Shown here: one piece after another, positions 17,231-26,429 of the stretch | Position numbering within the stretch: the stretch's first letter is position 1 | Layout: every line of letters starts with the position of its first letter | Origin: Tenacibaculum sp. 190130A14a | GTDB lineage: Bacteria > Bacteroidota > Bacteroidia > Flavobacteriales > Flavobacteriaceae | Length of the DNA stretch: 64,000 bases | Direction: 5' to 3' | Assembly (NCBI RefSeq): GCF_964048965.1 | Contig: NZ_OZ040189.1 | Coordinates: forward strand, 3,166,501-3,230,500 | The notes under the pieces: generated by a model | What the model was told of the DNA's origin: nothing | Seen by the model: the letters and a program-made list of their open reading frames with translations, nothing else | Databases searched by the model: none | Made by a program: the position numbers and the translations under genes

Positions 17231-17758
17231 ATGGAACTAACCATCATTAATCGAAACTATATTTACAGGCACAAGTACTTTGTTTTTGTCAAGCTCATAG
17301 CTCTTATATATATATTTCTTTTACTGAAATACACGTCCTCTGGTCCTGACCATTTTTTAAGAGCATATGAACATGAAATTCAATTTGCTTCTGCGTTATT
17401 TATATTTTTGACAATACTTATTTCTTTTCTAAATAGCCTTTTACATTCTAAATATGGTCAAGTAATTATTGAACGTGAATCAATAACCATTGTAAAAAAT
17501 GGATGGGAGAAAAAAATTGACATGACCGAAATAAAATCCATCAGTGTCCTAAAGTCAAGTGGAAAAGAGTTCATTTTGAAATTAGACAAACTTCAGATAG
17601 AAATAGAAATCAACGAAACAGCATTTGAAGCATTGAAAAAATTAGAGACTATAGTTCCTATAAAATTTGATAAACCAACGATAGCAGATAGAATTAAAAG
17701 TAGAGTTCAAATACTTTCAAAAAACAAAGATTTTATGGAGGAACCTTATCGAAAATAA
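17231..17758 (+). CDS. Hypothetical membrane protein with PH-like domain
   Basis: 175 residues from the ATG at 17231 (an in-frame TTG at 17222 is less likely). Two hydrophobic segments (about 20-37 and 52-71), then 'GQVIIERESITIVKNGWEKK' and 'MTEIKSISVLKSSGKEFILK', the strand pattern of bacterial PH-like domains after a TM pair. Function unknown. Independent gene in the accessory run. Confidence 0.65.
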   Translation: MELTIINRNYIYRHKYFVFVKLIALIYIFLLLKYTSSGPDHFLRAYEHEIQFASALFIFLTILISFLNSLLHSKYGQVIIERESITIVKNGWEKKIDMTEIKSISVLKSSGKEFILKLDKLQIEIEINETAFEALKKLETIVPIKFDKPTIADRIKSRVQILSKNKDFMEEPYRK

Positions 17759-17778
17759 ATGTGTAATCTAAAAAAGCT

Positions 17779-18333
17779 ATGACTAATGAAAAAATAAAAT
17801 ATGGATTAAAAAATAAAAAACTTGCATTAAGTTTTTGGGAAAAGTTTTCTCATTATGAAATTGTATTTGCTCTTTTTATAATGCCTTTGATTACCGTTTT
17901 TATGTATTTAAAAGACTTCTTTTCCAATACTCTGGAACCTGTTAAGCCTGGAATTATTTGGATATCTATAACTTTCTCTGTTATTGGAGTTTTATTCATT
18001 TTTATACAAAAAAACAGACTAAAATTAAAACAAGTAACTACAAGTTTAGATAAATCAGAATTAGAAAAAATTATTGAAAATGTTGCAAAAGACTTAGAAT
18101 GGCATTTATACTTTTCAAATTCAAAGGCAATTGTTGCTAAAACACATCCTAATTTTTTATCAGGAAGCTGGGGAGAGCAAATTACCATACTATTTAGCCA
18201 TAATAAAGTATATGTAAATAGCATATGTGACCCTAATAAACACAGCTCTGTTGTCTCATTCGGTCGAAATAGACGGAATGAAGTAACACTTATTAGAACT
18301 ATTAAAAAAACAGAAAGGTTATCCTCTATTTAA
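17779..18333 (+). CDS. Hypothetical two-TM membrane protein
   Basis: 184 residues. Two hydrophobic segments ('IVFALFIMPLITVFMYL', 'IIWISITFSVIGVLFIF'), then a helix-strand domain with 'LEWHLYFSNSKAIVAKTHPN' and 'SWGEQITILFSHNKVYVNSI'. Same overall plan as the preceding gene (TM pair plus cytosolic domain), 20 nt downstream. I do not recognise the family; it is co-transcribed by spacing. Confidence 0.65.
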   Translation: MTNEKIKYGLKNKKLALSFWEKFSHYEIVFALFIMPLITVFMYLKDFFSNTLEPVKPGIIWISITFSVIGVLFIFIQKNRLKLKQVTTSLDKSELEKIIENVAKDLEWHLYFSNSKAIVAKTHPNFLSGSWGEQITILFSHNKVYVNSICDPNKHSSVVSFGRNRRNEVTLIRTIKKTERLSSI

Positions 18334-18362
18334 TTAGCTTTACAGTAAAAAATAAAAACACT

Positions 18363-19046
18363 ATGAAAAAAACATTTAAAATCGCACTACTTGCATTCCT
18401 TTTCTTTGGATTCTCTGATAATATAACAGCGCAAGATTTTATTACTAATTTGTCTAAAAAACTATGTAAGTGCATTGAAAAGAATGAGGTAAAAAACATG
18501 GATGAAGTTGCTCCTTGTTTTGAAGACTTAATCGTTGACAATTTAAAAGAGATAAAAAAGTATTATAATGTCAAATCAATAAATGATATTAATATTGAAG
18601 AACTGGGCAGTAAAATTGGTGTACAATTAACCAAAGATTGTCCGTATATCTTAAACACCTTCAAGTCTCAAGTTAGCGGTAATGAGGAAAAAGTTGTCAA
18701 ACAAGCTAATTTACAATGTAACGATTTAAAAAATGGAGACTTTTATTACCTCGTTAAAAGTTCAAAAAATGCCAAAGTTGACACAACTTATGTTACTATA
18801 TCTAACCATATGTTCTTAGAACGTATGAAAAACGGAAAAACATACTCTCTTTTAAACATTGAATGGAAAGAAAACTGCACGTTCGATTTAATTTTCAAAG
18901 AAAGTAATGACCCTATGAAAAAGGAGTTTAGTAAAGCTGGAGATGTTTACACATATGAAATATTAACGAACGATGACACCTCTGTTTTCTTAAAAACTAT
19001 TTGGAGAGATAGAAGCTATCAATTTGAGCTTTTCAAAGTAAAATAA
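18363..19046 (+). CDS. Hypothetical secreted protein
   Basis: 227 residues with signal peptide (MKKTFKIALLAFLFFGFSDN, then ITAQ). The first mature part has Cys-containing helices ('LSKKLCKCIEKNEVKNMDEV', 'APCFEDLI', 'KDCPYIL'); the second part is beta-rich ('YYLVKSSKNAKVDTTYVTIS', 'YQFELFKVK'). No recognised family. Periplasmic or surface location expected. Confidence 0.65.
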   Translation: MKKTFKIALLAFLFFGFSDNITAQDFITNLSKKLCKCIEKNEVKNMDEVAPCFEDLIVDNLKEIKKYYNVKSINDINIEELGSKIGVQLTKDCPYILNTFKSQVSGNEEKVVKQANLQCNDLKNGDFYYLVKSSKNAKVDTTYVTISNHMFLERMKNGKTYSLLNIEWKENCTFDLIFKESNDPMKKEFSKAGDVYTYEILTNDDTSVFLKTIWRDRSYQFELFKVK

Positions 19047-19176
19047 ACTGTATTTCGAACTAAAAGAAATCACAAATTAGTAAAACTTAACTAGAATTAA
19101 CTACTTTTAAACTACTCAGAAAAACCACATATGTCTTTATCCGAGAAAGCATAAAAAAAACATCTTACTTAAATTT

Positions 19177-19632
19177 ATGAAAAAGGAATATTTAATAATA
19201 CTAGTCATACTCTTCTTTGCTTGTGTTTCTAAAAATGAAAAAGCTCAAACAGTTCCCAAAAAACAAGTTCAAATAAGTGTACCTAAAAATGTTGATTCTG
19301 ATTTTAAGTTGTTTTTAAAATACTTTAGTAAAGATTCTGCTTTCCAAATGAGTAGAGTTCATTTTCCAGTTAAAATAAAAGATTTTCAGAATTCGGAAAA
19401 TGAACTAAAAGAAAGGTTATTAGGTATTAACGAATATCGCTTAAAAGAATTCTATGTTAATGAAACATCTGAAAAAGAAATCTTTGAAGAATATGAACAA
19501 ACAATAATACTTGAAAATGATTCCGCTATAATTGAAATTAACGGAATTGAAAACGGGATTGCAATAGATTTTGAATTCAAAAAGGTAAATGGAAAGTGGA
19601 AATTAATTACGTGGACAGACCAATCAACATAA
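19177..19632 (+). CDS. DUF4348-like lipoprotein
   Basis: 151 residues. Signal with a Cys at 16 ('MKKEYLIILVILFFACVSKN') fits a lipoprotein. The body has 'DSDFKLFLKYFSKDSAFQMS' followed by 'RVHFPV', then paired strands and 'VNGKWKLITWTD' at the end. This order resembles DUF4348 proteins of Bacteroidota (NTF2-like). Function unknown. Separated from the gene before by 130 nt of AT-rich spacer. Confidence 0.6.
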   Translation: MKKEYLIILVILFFACVSKNEKAQTVPKKQVQISVPKNVDSDFKLFLKYFSKDSAFQMSRVHFPVKIKDFQNSENELKERLLGINEYRLKEFYVNETSEKEIFEEYEQTIILENDSAIIEINGIENGIAIDFEFKKVNGKWKLITWTDQST

Positions 19633-19643
19633 AACAGAAATAA

Positions 19644-20138
19644 ATGAATCAAATTCTTTCGATAGGATTATTTCTGATAATGAACTTTAGTTTGTTCTCT
19701 CAAGTAAATAATCAATCAATTCTAATTGAGACATTACTAAAAAATCAAATTGGAAAGACCATAACCTATGGAAAATGGACTCAATTTGGAGGTACTGAAA
19801 CTCAATTGACCTTTTTAGGAGTTATAAATGAAAACGGAATTGAATATAAGATTTTGAATTCAAGTTGGATTTGGGGAATATCAAAAAGAGCCACGAACAG
19901 AATAATGCTATTTTCGAATAAAAATGAATATTTAGGTCATTATTATATCACCGCCAAGTGTGATTTACCAAAGAGAATTAAAAACAACAAACTCATATTT
20001 GAACCTGATAAGTGTGACGACTGTAATCATAAACAAACAATTATTGATTTTAAAAAAGGAATTCCAAAACAACTCTTTATTACTTGTAGAGGTTCATACG
20101 GATCTATGTATATATTTAACACTAAAAAAATAGAATAA
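19644..20138 (+). CDS. Hypothetical secreted protein
   Basis: 164 residues, N-terminal signal peptide (MNQILSIGLFLIMNFSLFSQ). Beta-rich body: 'GKWTQFGGTETQLTFLGVIN', 'YHYITAKCDLPKRI', 'PDKCDDCNHKQTI'. The CDDC segment and two further Cys could bind metal or form disulphides. No family recognised. 11 nt after the lipoprotein gene, so probably in the same transcript. Confidence 0.65.
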   Translation: MNQILSIGLFLIMNFSLFSQVNNQSILIETLLKNQIGKTITYGKWTQFGGTETQLTFLGVINENGIEYKILNSSWIWGISKRATNRIMLFSNKNEYLGHYYITAKCDLPKRIKNNKLIFEPDKCDDCNHKQTIIDFKKGIPKQLFITCRGSYGSMYIFNTKKIE

Positions 20139-20188
20139 AGTTAATACCAAAAACCACACACAAATTCCTTGTAGCTAATTAAATAAAA

Positions 20189-21082
20189 ATGTACAAATCA
20201 ACCATAACCATAATATTTCTTATGATTTCATTCTTTTCTAAAGGACAATCTGATTTAGAAACTAAATTTTCGAAAGCAAATTCCGAAATGAATTTAAGAA
20301 ACATGTACCAAAAAATAATTTGGAACATGCAACCTACCAATGAATATGTATTTAATCAAACAAAAGGAGAAGTTATATATACTGTTCAAAAAAATGGATA
20401 TGAAGTAATTGCAAAACCAAAAATCTTAGGAACTTTCAATCTTAACGATAAAACATTTTTATGGTCAGATAAAAACCCTTCAATTAACGGCAAATTGAAT
20501 GATCAAATAGATTCATTTAGAGAAACTCTTCCTAAAAAATATCAGAAAAACAAATTCAAGTCTGATATAGACTTTAACGAAAACATCCTTTCTTTATTTA
20601 GTTATTATTTAAATGCTAATGGATTTGACTATCAACGTCAAGACCAAACAATTATTTACTATGCTCTTTTAGAAATTAAAATTTTTAAAGCTGGTAAAGA
20701 AATCAAAATAATTGAACCAAGAAGTCATCTACATGTTTTAGACAATCAGCCTAAGGTTGCTCTTATCCGTCAATTTCACAAAGAGAAGTTAGCCATCAAC
20801 AAACAACATATTAATGGAAAAATAGACTCTGACGAAGCTTTCAAAAAAATAGAAGATATCCATCTAAAATATTGGCTTAATGAAGACACCTACTTTTTCC
20901 CTTCTTTATCTTGGCCTTGTGACTTTGATGAAAAGTCAATACTTGAATGGAAAGAGTTTACAACGAATAACAATAGACATTTTGTTATGTATACTGCCAA
21001 TGTAGGATATACTATACAGTCTTATGCTTATGAAATTGACATCAATGCAAAGGGCAACAAAATCATTATAAACGAATATTAA
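20189..21082 (+). CDS. Hypothetical secreted protein
   Basis: 297 residues, signal peptide MYKSTITIIFLMISFFSKGQ. The body is mixed alpha/beta; notable segments are 'MYQKIIWNMQPTNEYVFNQT', 'DYQRQDQTIIYYALLEIKIF' and a C-terminal 'YTANVGYTIQSYAYEIDINA'. No domain recognised. It stands alone between spacers of 50 and 104 nt. Confidence 0.65.
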   Translation: MYKSTITIIFLMISFFSKGQSDLETKFSKANSEMNLRNMYQKIIWNMQPTNEYVFNQTKGEVIYTVQKNGYEVIAKPKILGTFNLNDKTFLWSDKNPSINGKLNDQIDSFRETLPKKYQKNKFKSDIDFNENILSLFSYYLNANGFDYQRQDQTIIYYALLEIKIFKAGKEIKIIEPRSHLHVLDNQPKVALIRQFHKEKLAINKQHINGKIDSDEAFKKIEDIHLKYWLNEDTYFFPSLSWPCDFDEKSILEWKEFTTNNNRHFVMYTANVGYTIQSYAYEIDINAKGNKIIINEY

Positions 21083-21186
21083 AAAAACACCTAATAGGAG
21101 AAAATTAACCGTACCTATATTTCTACGAAACAAATTCAATCTTATTAGTTATCTTTCCGCTACAATTGAAATAAGAAAATATAAAA

Positions 21187-21948
21187 ATGAGTTTTTTAAA
21201 AAAATTATTTGGCTCAAAGAATAAAGAGAGCTATGAACAAGAAACAAAAAATGAAAACGGTTTAGAAATTTTTAAAAAAGTTCCTTGGATGACGGATCTA
21301 AGACTCAAAAATATTGCTATCTGTCTTGATGCAGGGTTTAGACCAGCAAGTTCTTTACCTACAGAATTTGAACGAGAAATCCGACCAACTATTGAAATTG
21401 CGCAAAGATTAAATGCCATAAAAGCACTTGTTCTTTGGTTAATGGTACCTGAAGAACATTTAGAGACTGAAACAATTCTGAATTTCATTGACAAAAATGA
21501 ACTTACAGATTTTATGGATGAGGATGAAAAAGAAATTCTCAACTTATCTCGAGATGACCAGGAAGCAAGAAACCAAATTGGTTGGAAATTCGAAAATGCT
21601 TGGTCACTGGCTTGGTATTTCGGATATAACGAACCTGAAATTTCTGGTCAAATGATGTCTGGAGAACAAATGCAAGAGATTTTACAAGATTTTTGTTGTC
21701 CTTTAGATGAACTAATTGAAGATTGGATAAAAGACAAACAAACTATTTCTGAAGATCAATTAAAAGAGAAAGAAGATTTGTTTTATTGTTTACATAATGC
21801 CGTTAGAAGTGCTCAAATGGGAGGAAAAACTGTACCGAATGGTTTTGATCCAATGGGTAATGGTGGAGTAATTCATGAACGAAGACATTCTTTAACCTGG
21901 ATGTTATCTAAAGGAGTAAACTGGGACGACACCGACTTAAGTACTTAA
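21187..21948 (+). CDS. DUF4272 domain protein
   Basis: 253 residues, cytoplasmic. 'LRLKNIAICLDAGFRPASSL', 'REIRPTIEIAQRLNAIKALV' and 'NQIGWKFENAWSLAWYFGYN' are the characteristic blocks of DUF4272, ending with 'LHNAVRSAQMGGKTV' and 'VIHERRHSLTWML'. The family has no proven function; it often occurs in loci with immunity-type proteins. Here its neighbours are small unknown genes and no toxin is visible. Confidence 0.85.
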   Translation: MSFLKKLFGSKNKESYEQETKNENGLEIFKKVPWMTDLRLKNIAICLDAGFRPASSLPTEFEREIRPTIEIAQRLNAIKALVLWLMVPEEHLETETILNFIDKNELTDFMDEDEKEILNLSRDDQEARNQIGWKFENAWSLAWYFGYNEPEISGQMMSGEQMQEILQDFCCPLDELIEDWIKDKQTISEDQLKEKEDLFYCLHNAVRSAQMGGKTVPNGFDPMGNGGVIHERRHSLTWMLSKGVNWDDTDLST

Positions 21949-22041
21949 TATACAAAACATAACGTTTAATTATTTACGGTTTCTCAATAGAAAACCTTAA
22001 TACTCGTGCACTAAATCTTTATATACAACAAAGAAGTTAAA

Positions 22042-22497
22042 ATGATAAAAAGAATATTCATCGGGATTATATTTTTTGTAGTTGGATTTGGAATAGCCAT
22101 GTACGCTGATGCTTTTTTTCGTCAACTAATTCAAGATCTATTTCAATGGACAACCAATAACCATATAATATTTATTGGGAAGGACTTTTACCTTTTTGGA
22201 GATCCTGTTTATTTTACAAGTTTCGGGTTGGTGTTTTTACTATTTAGCATTGCCAATAGAAAAAAAGAAATCAAAAAAATAGCCATCAATGCCTTAATCC
22301 TATTTCTATTGTTTAGTTTGTTATTGACTGGAATTAGTGCATTTGATGCACATTTTAAATTAATTGAATGTACTGCTTGCGATGATGGAACGAGAAAATT
22401 AGGTTATAATGAAATAAACTACGGACTCATTCTAACAATCAGTGCTCTCTTATCTACAATTCCAAGTTTGATAACCCTATTAAAAAAAACAACGTAA
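22042..22497 (+). CDS. Hypothetical membrane protein
   Basis: 151 residues with four hydrophobic segments ('IFIGIIFFVVGFGIAMYA', 'FTSFGLVFLLFSIA', 'INALILFLLFSLLLTGI', 'LILTISALLSTIPSLITLL'). The loop holds 'KLIECTACDDGTRKLGYNE' with a CxxC pair. Family not recognised. The next gene starts 8 nt downstream. Confidence 0.65.
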   Translation: MIKRIFIGIIFFVVGFGIAMYADAFFRQLIQDLFQWTTNNHIIFIGKDFYLFGDPVYFTSFGLVFLLFSIANRKKEIKKIAINALILFLLFSLLLTGISAFDAHFKLIECTACDDGTRKLGYNEINYGLILTISALLSTIPSLITLLKKTT

Positions 22498-22505
22498 AAA
22501 TATAC

Positions 22506-23108
22506 ATGGGAGCAGAAGTTCATATAAGATTAGAAAATGACAAATATGATGAAAAGGGATTAGCTCCTTTTTTAGGAAGGGATTTTCAATCTGAAATTAC
22601 AACAAGTGCCCTATGGGAAACACATGAACCATTTCTTGATCAAAATGAAATTGATCTGCTTTACGCTCCCTACTATGATTTTTTTGATGATAATACCGTA
22701 CAACTAATCGAGCCTTCAAAACTAAAAAGTATTCTCGAAAAAATAGATTGCTACTTAGAACATAATAAAGATTCGCTTCCTTTTGAAATTGACATTGATT
22801 ATGAAAGAATGGAAAAAGAAAATTTACCAACCGATCTAATTATTAATGATAGTAGTTGTTGGATTCAAGGAGACTCTTTTTATTATGATGTAACCGATAA
22901 ATTTAAAATTGTCAATCACAATTTAGAAAGCAACGAAGTTGAATTATGGGTAGAATTTAAAGAAAAAGTAAAAATCGAAAACAGCTTTTTTTATTTAAAA
23001 AAAGAGTACAGATATGAGAAGTATAAAAACGATTTAAATGAAGTGATCAACTTCTGTCAATTAGCCATAAATACCCATCAAAAAATATATTGGTTATTTC
23101 AAATTTAA
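22506..23108 (+). CDS. Hypothetical cytoplasmic protein
   Basis: 200 residues, no signal or membrane segment, acidic. Starts MGAEVHIRLENDKYDEKGLA. Alternating helices and strands with aromatic-rich 'DLLYAPYYDFFDDNTVQLIE' and 'SSCWIQGDSFYYDVTDKFKI'. Probably translated with the membrane protein 8 nt upstream; the pairing recalls toxin-immunity or regulator pairs, but no family supports that. Confidence 0.65.
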   Translation: MGAEVHIRLENDKYDEKGLAPFLGRDFQSEITTSALWETHEPFLDQNEIDLLYAPYYDFFDDNTVQLIEPSKLKSILEKIDCYLEHNKDSLPFEIDIDYERMEKENLPTDLIINDSSCWIQGDSFYYDVTDKFKIVNHNLESNEVELWVEFKEKVKIENSFFYLKKEYRYEKYKNDLNEVINFCQLAINTHQKIYWLFQI

Positions 23109-23136
23109 ATAAGTTTCCAGTAATTCGAAAAACTCA

Positions 23137-23862
23137 ATGAAAAGATTAATAATCATATTTCTAACTTTAACAATTCTCTCTTGCAATAAACAAGAGAAAA
23201 TTCCAAAAGAACTAAAATTCTCATTTAAATACCTCGACAAAAATTGGGATCCAAAGGAAATTGAGATTTTTAAAAACATTCATAAAAAAGATTCTACAAA
23301 ACCGAGAAATTATCACTTTGGAATTGGAATGTATTTAAGAAACAATCTTTTGAGACATCACGAGCAATCAGAAAATCTGACAAACTTTTTTGACTCCATT
23401 GGAATTCATCATTATGATGATATGTCTTCAATAATTCTAACTTCTTATCGTAGATATTTGAATAATCAAGACATAGAGTTACAATCTCAAGTTGATAGGT
23501 ATGTAGAATATTGGAAACCAATAATTGAATGTGAAAAAAATCAGACAATAAAAGCAGTTGCGCTTTATAATAAATACAAAATTGGAGACACGTTAAAAAT
23601 AAAGATGCCTGTAAGTGACAGCAATAGTGTTGTAGATTATCCTTGTTCAAATGGAACTTTAGAATGGGTATTTGATGAATCAAAAGACCTTTCTATTAGC
23701 GGGGTAATTACTAATAAATACAATATTAATGCTGAGACAAATGTTTTTTTCACAGTCAAAGTACTGACTAAAAACCATTTAGATACAGAAATCCTTATGA
23801 AAGAAGTAAACATCGGAGACGAATTCAAAGTTAAACTTTCAACCGCTTGGAAAATTAATTAA
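23137..23862 (+). CDS. Hypothetical lipoprotein, DUF6794-like
   Basis: 241 residues with lipoprotein signal 'MKRLIIIFLTLTILSCNKQE' (Cys 16). The first half is helical and holds 'IGMYLRNNLLRHHEQSENLT' and 'FFDSIGIHHYDDMSSIILTS', a pattern I associate with short 'FGxGMxLRNxL...D' proteins of Bacteroidota (DUF6794-like; not certain). The second half is beta-rich ('KIGDTLKIKMPV', 'LKVKLSTAW'-like end). Periplasmic or surface location expected. Confidence 0.6.
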   Translation: MKRLIIIFLTLTILSCNKQEKIPKELKFSFKYLDKNWDPKEIEIFKNIHKKDSTKPRNYHFGIGMYLRNNLLRHHEQSENLTNFFDSIGIHHYDDMSSIILTSYRRYLNNQDIELQSQVDRYVEYWKPIIECEKNQTIKAVALYNKYKIGDTLKIKMPVSDSNSVVDYPCSNGTLEWVFDESKDLSISGVITNKYNINAETNVFFTVKVLTKNHLDTEILMKEVNIGDEFKVKLSTAWKIN

Positions 23863-23899
23863 AAAAACGAAAATAGAAACCGATATAAAAAATGGCTAA

Positions 23900-24403
23900 A
23901 TGAAATTCGACCCTAAAAAATTTTCTAAGAATATTGAATCGTACTACACCACCAAATATGGAGCTGAAATAGGTGAAGTATTTTGTGATATAATTTACAG
24001 AGATAAAAATGAAACCGACTTCAATAATTTCAAAAATGAAATTAAAGAATCAGACTTTTTTGATCTAGAAAAAATCAATATAGACTCTTTAAAAGCCCTT
24101 GATTTAGATTTTGCAAAAAAAGCTATAATATCATCAATAATTAAGGAATGTAAGTATAATGAATACTTCATGACATGGAATGAAGGAAATAAACTAGCTA
24201 CTTCTTTTTTGAAAGAGTTCGATAATATTCAGAAAATTTACACCAACTCATATTGGCAAGTTTTTTTTGAAAACAATGTGCACGAAGATGAACTTAACAT
24301 GACTGGATGGAATAACTTCAGTTATAACTACTGGTATGATTATGGCTTTTTAATTGTATCAGACAAAAAATTAGGAATCATATGGTTTGGAGATGAAAGT
24401 TAA
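23900..24403 (+). CDS. Hypothetical cytoplasmic protein
   Basis: 167 residues, soluble and acidic. Helical, with 'ALDLDFAKKAIISSIIKECK' and an aromatic C-terminal sheet 'NNFSYNYWYDYGFLIVSDKK' ending 'LGIIWFGDES'. The ending resembles SUKH/Imm-type small proteins, but I cannot assign it. 37 nt after the lipoprotein gene. Confidence 0.65.
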   Translation: MKFDPKKFSKNIESYYTTKYGAEIGEVFCDIIYRDKNETDFNNFKNEIKESDFFDLEKINIDSLKALDLDFAKKAIISSIIKECKYNEYFMTWNEGNKLATSFLKEFDNIQKIYTNSYWQVFFENNVHEDELNMTGWNNFSYNYWYDYGFLIVSDKKLGIIWFGDES

Positions 24404-24540
24404 AACCACTTCTAACTAGTTACTCAATTAACCTTATACTACTTAAAAACCGTGTTAAAAACTTACATATAATAGACCAAAACCATTATTTTTATAAGGT
24501 TTTTAGGCTATATTAAAAACAGATAAAAAGAAAAAAGTAA

Positions 24541-25104
24541 ATGGAAATACTAATTATTACAGGACCCCCATATTCTGGAAAAGGAACACAATGTGAAATC
24601 CTAAAGCGTGAATTAAATTTTAATCATATTTCTACAGGTGATAGATGCCGACTTGAAAAAGAAAATCAAACTGAAATTGGAAAAGTAATGGCACAATATG
24701 AAGAAAAAGGTGATTTAGTTCCTGACTCTTTAATGAAAGAATTGTTTAGTAATATACTAGATGAAAATAAAGATAAAAAAGGCATCATTCTAGATGGTTA
24801 TCCAAGAACCGAAGCTCAAGTTAATGACTTAATTCAACTAGTGGAGCAAAAAAACATGGAAATAGGAAGGGTACTAAATATTGAGGTACCTAAATCTGAA
24901 CTTTTAGCCAGAGCGAAGAAAAGAGCAGAAACATCTGACCGAAAAGATGACAAAGACCCTCAGATTCATATAAAGCGAATTGAGGTTTTTGAAGCTTCAA
25001 CAAGGCCAGCTATAACATACATGAAATCAAAGCTTGACGTAACAACTTTTGACGGACTTGGATCAATTAAAGAAATAACTGAACGTATCAAAGCCAGCTT
25101 ATAA
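24541..25104 (+). CDS. Adenylate kinase-like nucleoside monophosphate kinase (accessory copy)
   Basis: 187 residues, short-LID adenylate kinase. P-loop 'ITGPPYSGKGTQCEILKREL' (Tyr-Ser in place of the usual Gly-Ala), 'ISTGDRCR', the NMP-binding region, 'GIILDGYPRTEAQVNDL' (the usual Phe is Tyr) and 'RAKKRAETSDRKDDKDPQ' in the LID. The core catalytic residues are present. It lies among hypothetical genes and differs from the consensus at several near-invariant places, so it is probably an accessory paralogue of the housekeeping adk. Its first ~130 nt recur as a fragment at 25593-25731. Confidence 0.85.
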   Translation: MEILIITGPPYSGKGTQCEILKRELNFNHISTGDRCRLEKENQTEIGKVMAQYEEKGDLVPDSLMKELFSNILDENKDKKGIILDGYPRTEAQVNDLIQLVEQKNMEIGRVLNIEVPKSELLARAKKRAETSDRKDDKDPQIHIKRIEVFEASTRPAITYMKSKLDVTTFDGLGSIKEITERIKASL

Positions 25105-25180
25105 TAAAGTGTACAAAATAACAATGGCTAAATTAAACAACAAATCATACACAAAAACGCTATAAAACATTAAAAAAATT

Positions 25181-25594
25181 ATGAAGAGATTTTTAATTAT
25201 ACTTTTTATCATTCCACTTTTATCAATGAATATTAAAAATGATAAAGCAAAATTTATTGGAAAATGGATTGGAGAAGCTAAAAAGGAAATAGGATTCTTA
25301 AATTTTGATTCGGAGGGCTATGCCTATTTCGAAATAGATGGAGAAATATTAGGTGGAAAAGATTTTGTTAAAAATGGAAAAAGAGGAAGTATGACTTATG
25401 AAATAAATAACAAAACACAACCTATCCAAGTAGATCTAATACTTACAATGTTTGAGAGTAAAGAACAAAAGAAACTACTCTGCATCTCAAATTTTATTGA
25501 TGATGACACCATGGAATTTGCTATTGGATTTGGAGGAATACGACCGACCGAATTTAATTCTGAGAACACCATAATTTTGAAACGTCAAAAATAA
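25181..25594 (+). CDS. Hypothetical exported protein
   Basis: 137 residues. Hydrophobic N-terminus (MKRFLIILFIIPLLSMNIKN) without a lipobox Cys. 'AKFIGKWIGEAKKEIGFLNF' then strands, a lipocalin-like opening, ending 'FNSENTIILKRQK'. No assigned family. The partial adenylate kinase copy begins right at its stop. Confidence 0.65.
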   Translation: MKRFLIILFIIPLLSMNIKNDKAKFIGKWIGEAKKEIGFLNFDSEGYAYFEIDGEILGGKDFVKNGKRGSMTYEINNKTQPIQVDLILTMFESKEQKKLLCISNFIDDDTMEFAIGFGGIRPTEFNSENTIILKRQK

Positions 25595-25731
25595 AAACAG
25601 ATAAAGAGAAATACTAATTATTACAACCCCTCTTATTCTGGAAAAGGAACACAATGTGAAATATTAAAGCGTGAATTAAATTTTAATCATATTCCTACAG
25701 GTGATAGATACCGACTTGAAAAAGAAAATCA
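25593..25731 (+). repeat. Partial second copy of the 5' end of the adenylate kinase-like gene (original at 24515-24669)
   Basis: From AAAAACAGATAAA to GAAAATCAA this stretch repeats 24515-24669 with only a handful of substitutions and one ~16-nt deletion that removes the original ATG. It ends abruptly inside codon ~43 and continues directly into a lipoprotein reading frame. The copy is not translated as a kinase: the start is gone and the sequence is truncated. Confidence 0.85.
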
Positions 25732-26396
25732 ACATATTAATAAGTTTGACTCTCATTGTTTTTTGTTCGTGTAAAAAACAACATGAAACTCCAAAAAATG
25801 ATGTTAAAGCCGCATTAGAAGAGCGATATTTTTTTGATTGTAAAAAGAAAACAATAAATGGAACTCTTTTTGAAGCTTGTATAAAAAGACCAGGCAATTT
25901 TACTGTAGTGAACGCTAAAGGAGAAACTGTTTATCAAAATAAGGAAAACCCCTTTGATTTTGAATTTTCAGACTTTAATGGTGACGGATACTCTGACATA
26001 AAAATGAATTATGTATCCAATACTCCTGGACTTCAAGAGTTGTTATTATTCGATAAAGAATCCAATAGTTTTGTAGAGGTACAATCATTTAACAAGTTTC
26101 CTAATTCAAAAAGAATACAAGAAACCGAGTTTTACTATTCATATAGAGGTGCTGGTTGTGCTGATTATGACTGGAAGAGTGAACTTTTTAAAATAACAGA
26201 AAGCCAAATAACAGTATATGGAATTATTAAAGGATTCAGTTGTTTAGAAAATGAAACCAATGGTATATATATTTATAAGATTATCGATTCTGAAAAGAAG
26301 CTTTTAAAATATATAAAAAGAGACCATGGCAACTGGAATAAAAAATGGGATTTTATAGAAAAATACTGGACCGAAAACCTCACCAAATTTGAATAG
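25716..26396 (+). CDS. Lipoprotein with EF-hand-like calcium loop; 5' end formed by the adenylate kinase fragment
   Basis: From the TTG at 25716 the frame gives a perfect lipoprotein signal: 'MKKKINILISLTLIVFCSCK', although the first codons come from the kinase fragment (in the kinase they read in another frame). A GTG at 25701 would add five residues. The body has 'FEFSDFNGDGYSDIKMNYVS', a DxNxDGxxD loop as in FG-GAP-like repeats, then 'YSYRGAGCADYDWKSELFKI'. No ATG start exists, so expression may now depend on the kinase-derived upstream sequence, or be lost. 226 residues from the TTG. Confidence 0.6.
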   Translation: MKKKINILISLTLIVFCSCKKQHETPKNDVKAALEERYFFDCKKKTINGTLFEACIKRPGNFTVVNAKGETVYQNKENPFDFEFSDFNGDGYSDIKMNYVSNTPGLQELLLFDKESNSFVEVQSFNKFPNSKRIQETEFYYSYRGAGCADYDWKSELFKITESQITVYGIIKGFSCLENETNGIYIYKIIDSEKKLLKYIKRDHGNWNKKWDFIEKYWTENLTKFE

Positions 26397-26429
26397 AAAA
26401 CGTTATCTAACTGTTACTATAATTTAAAA

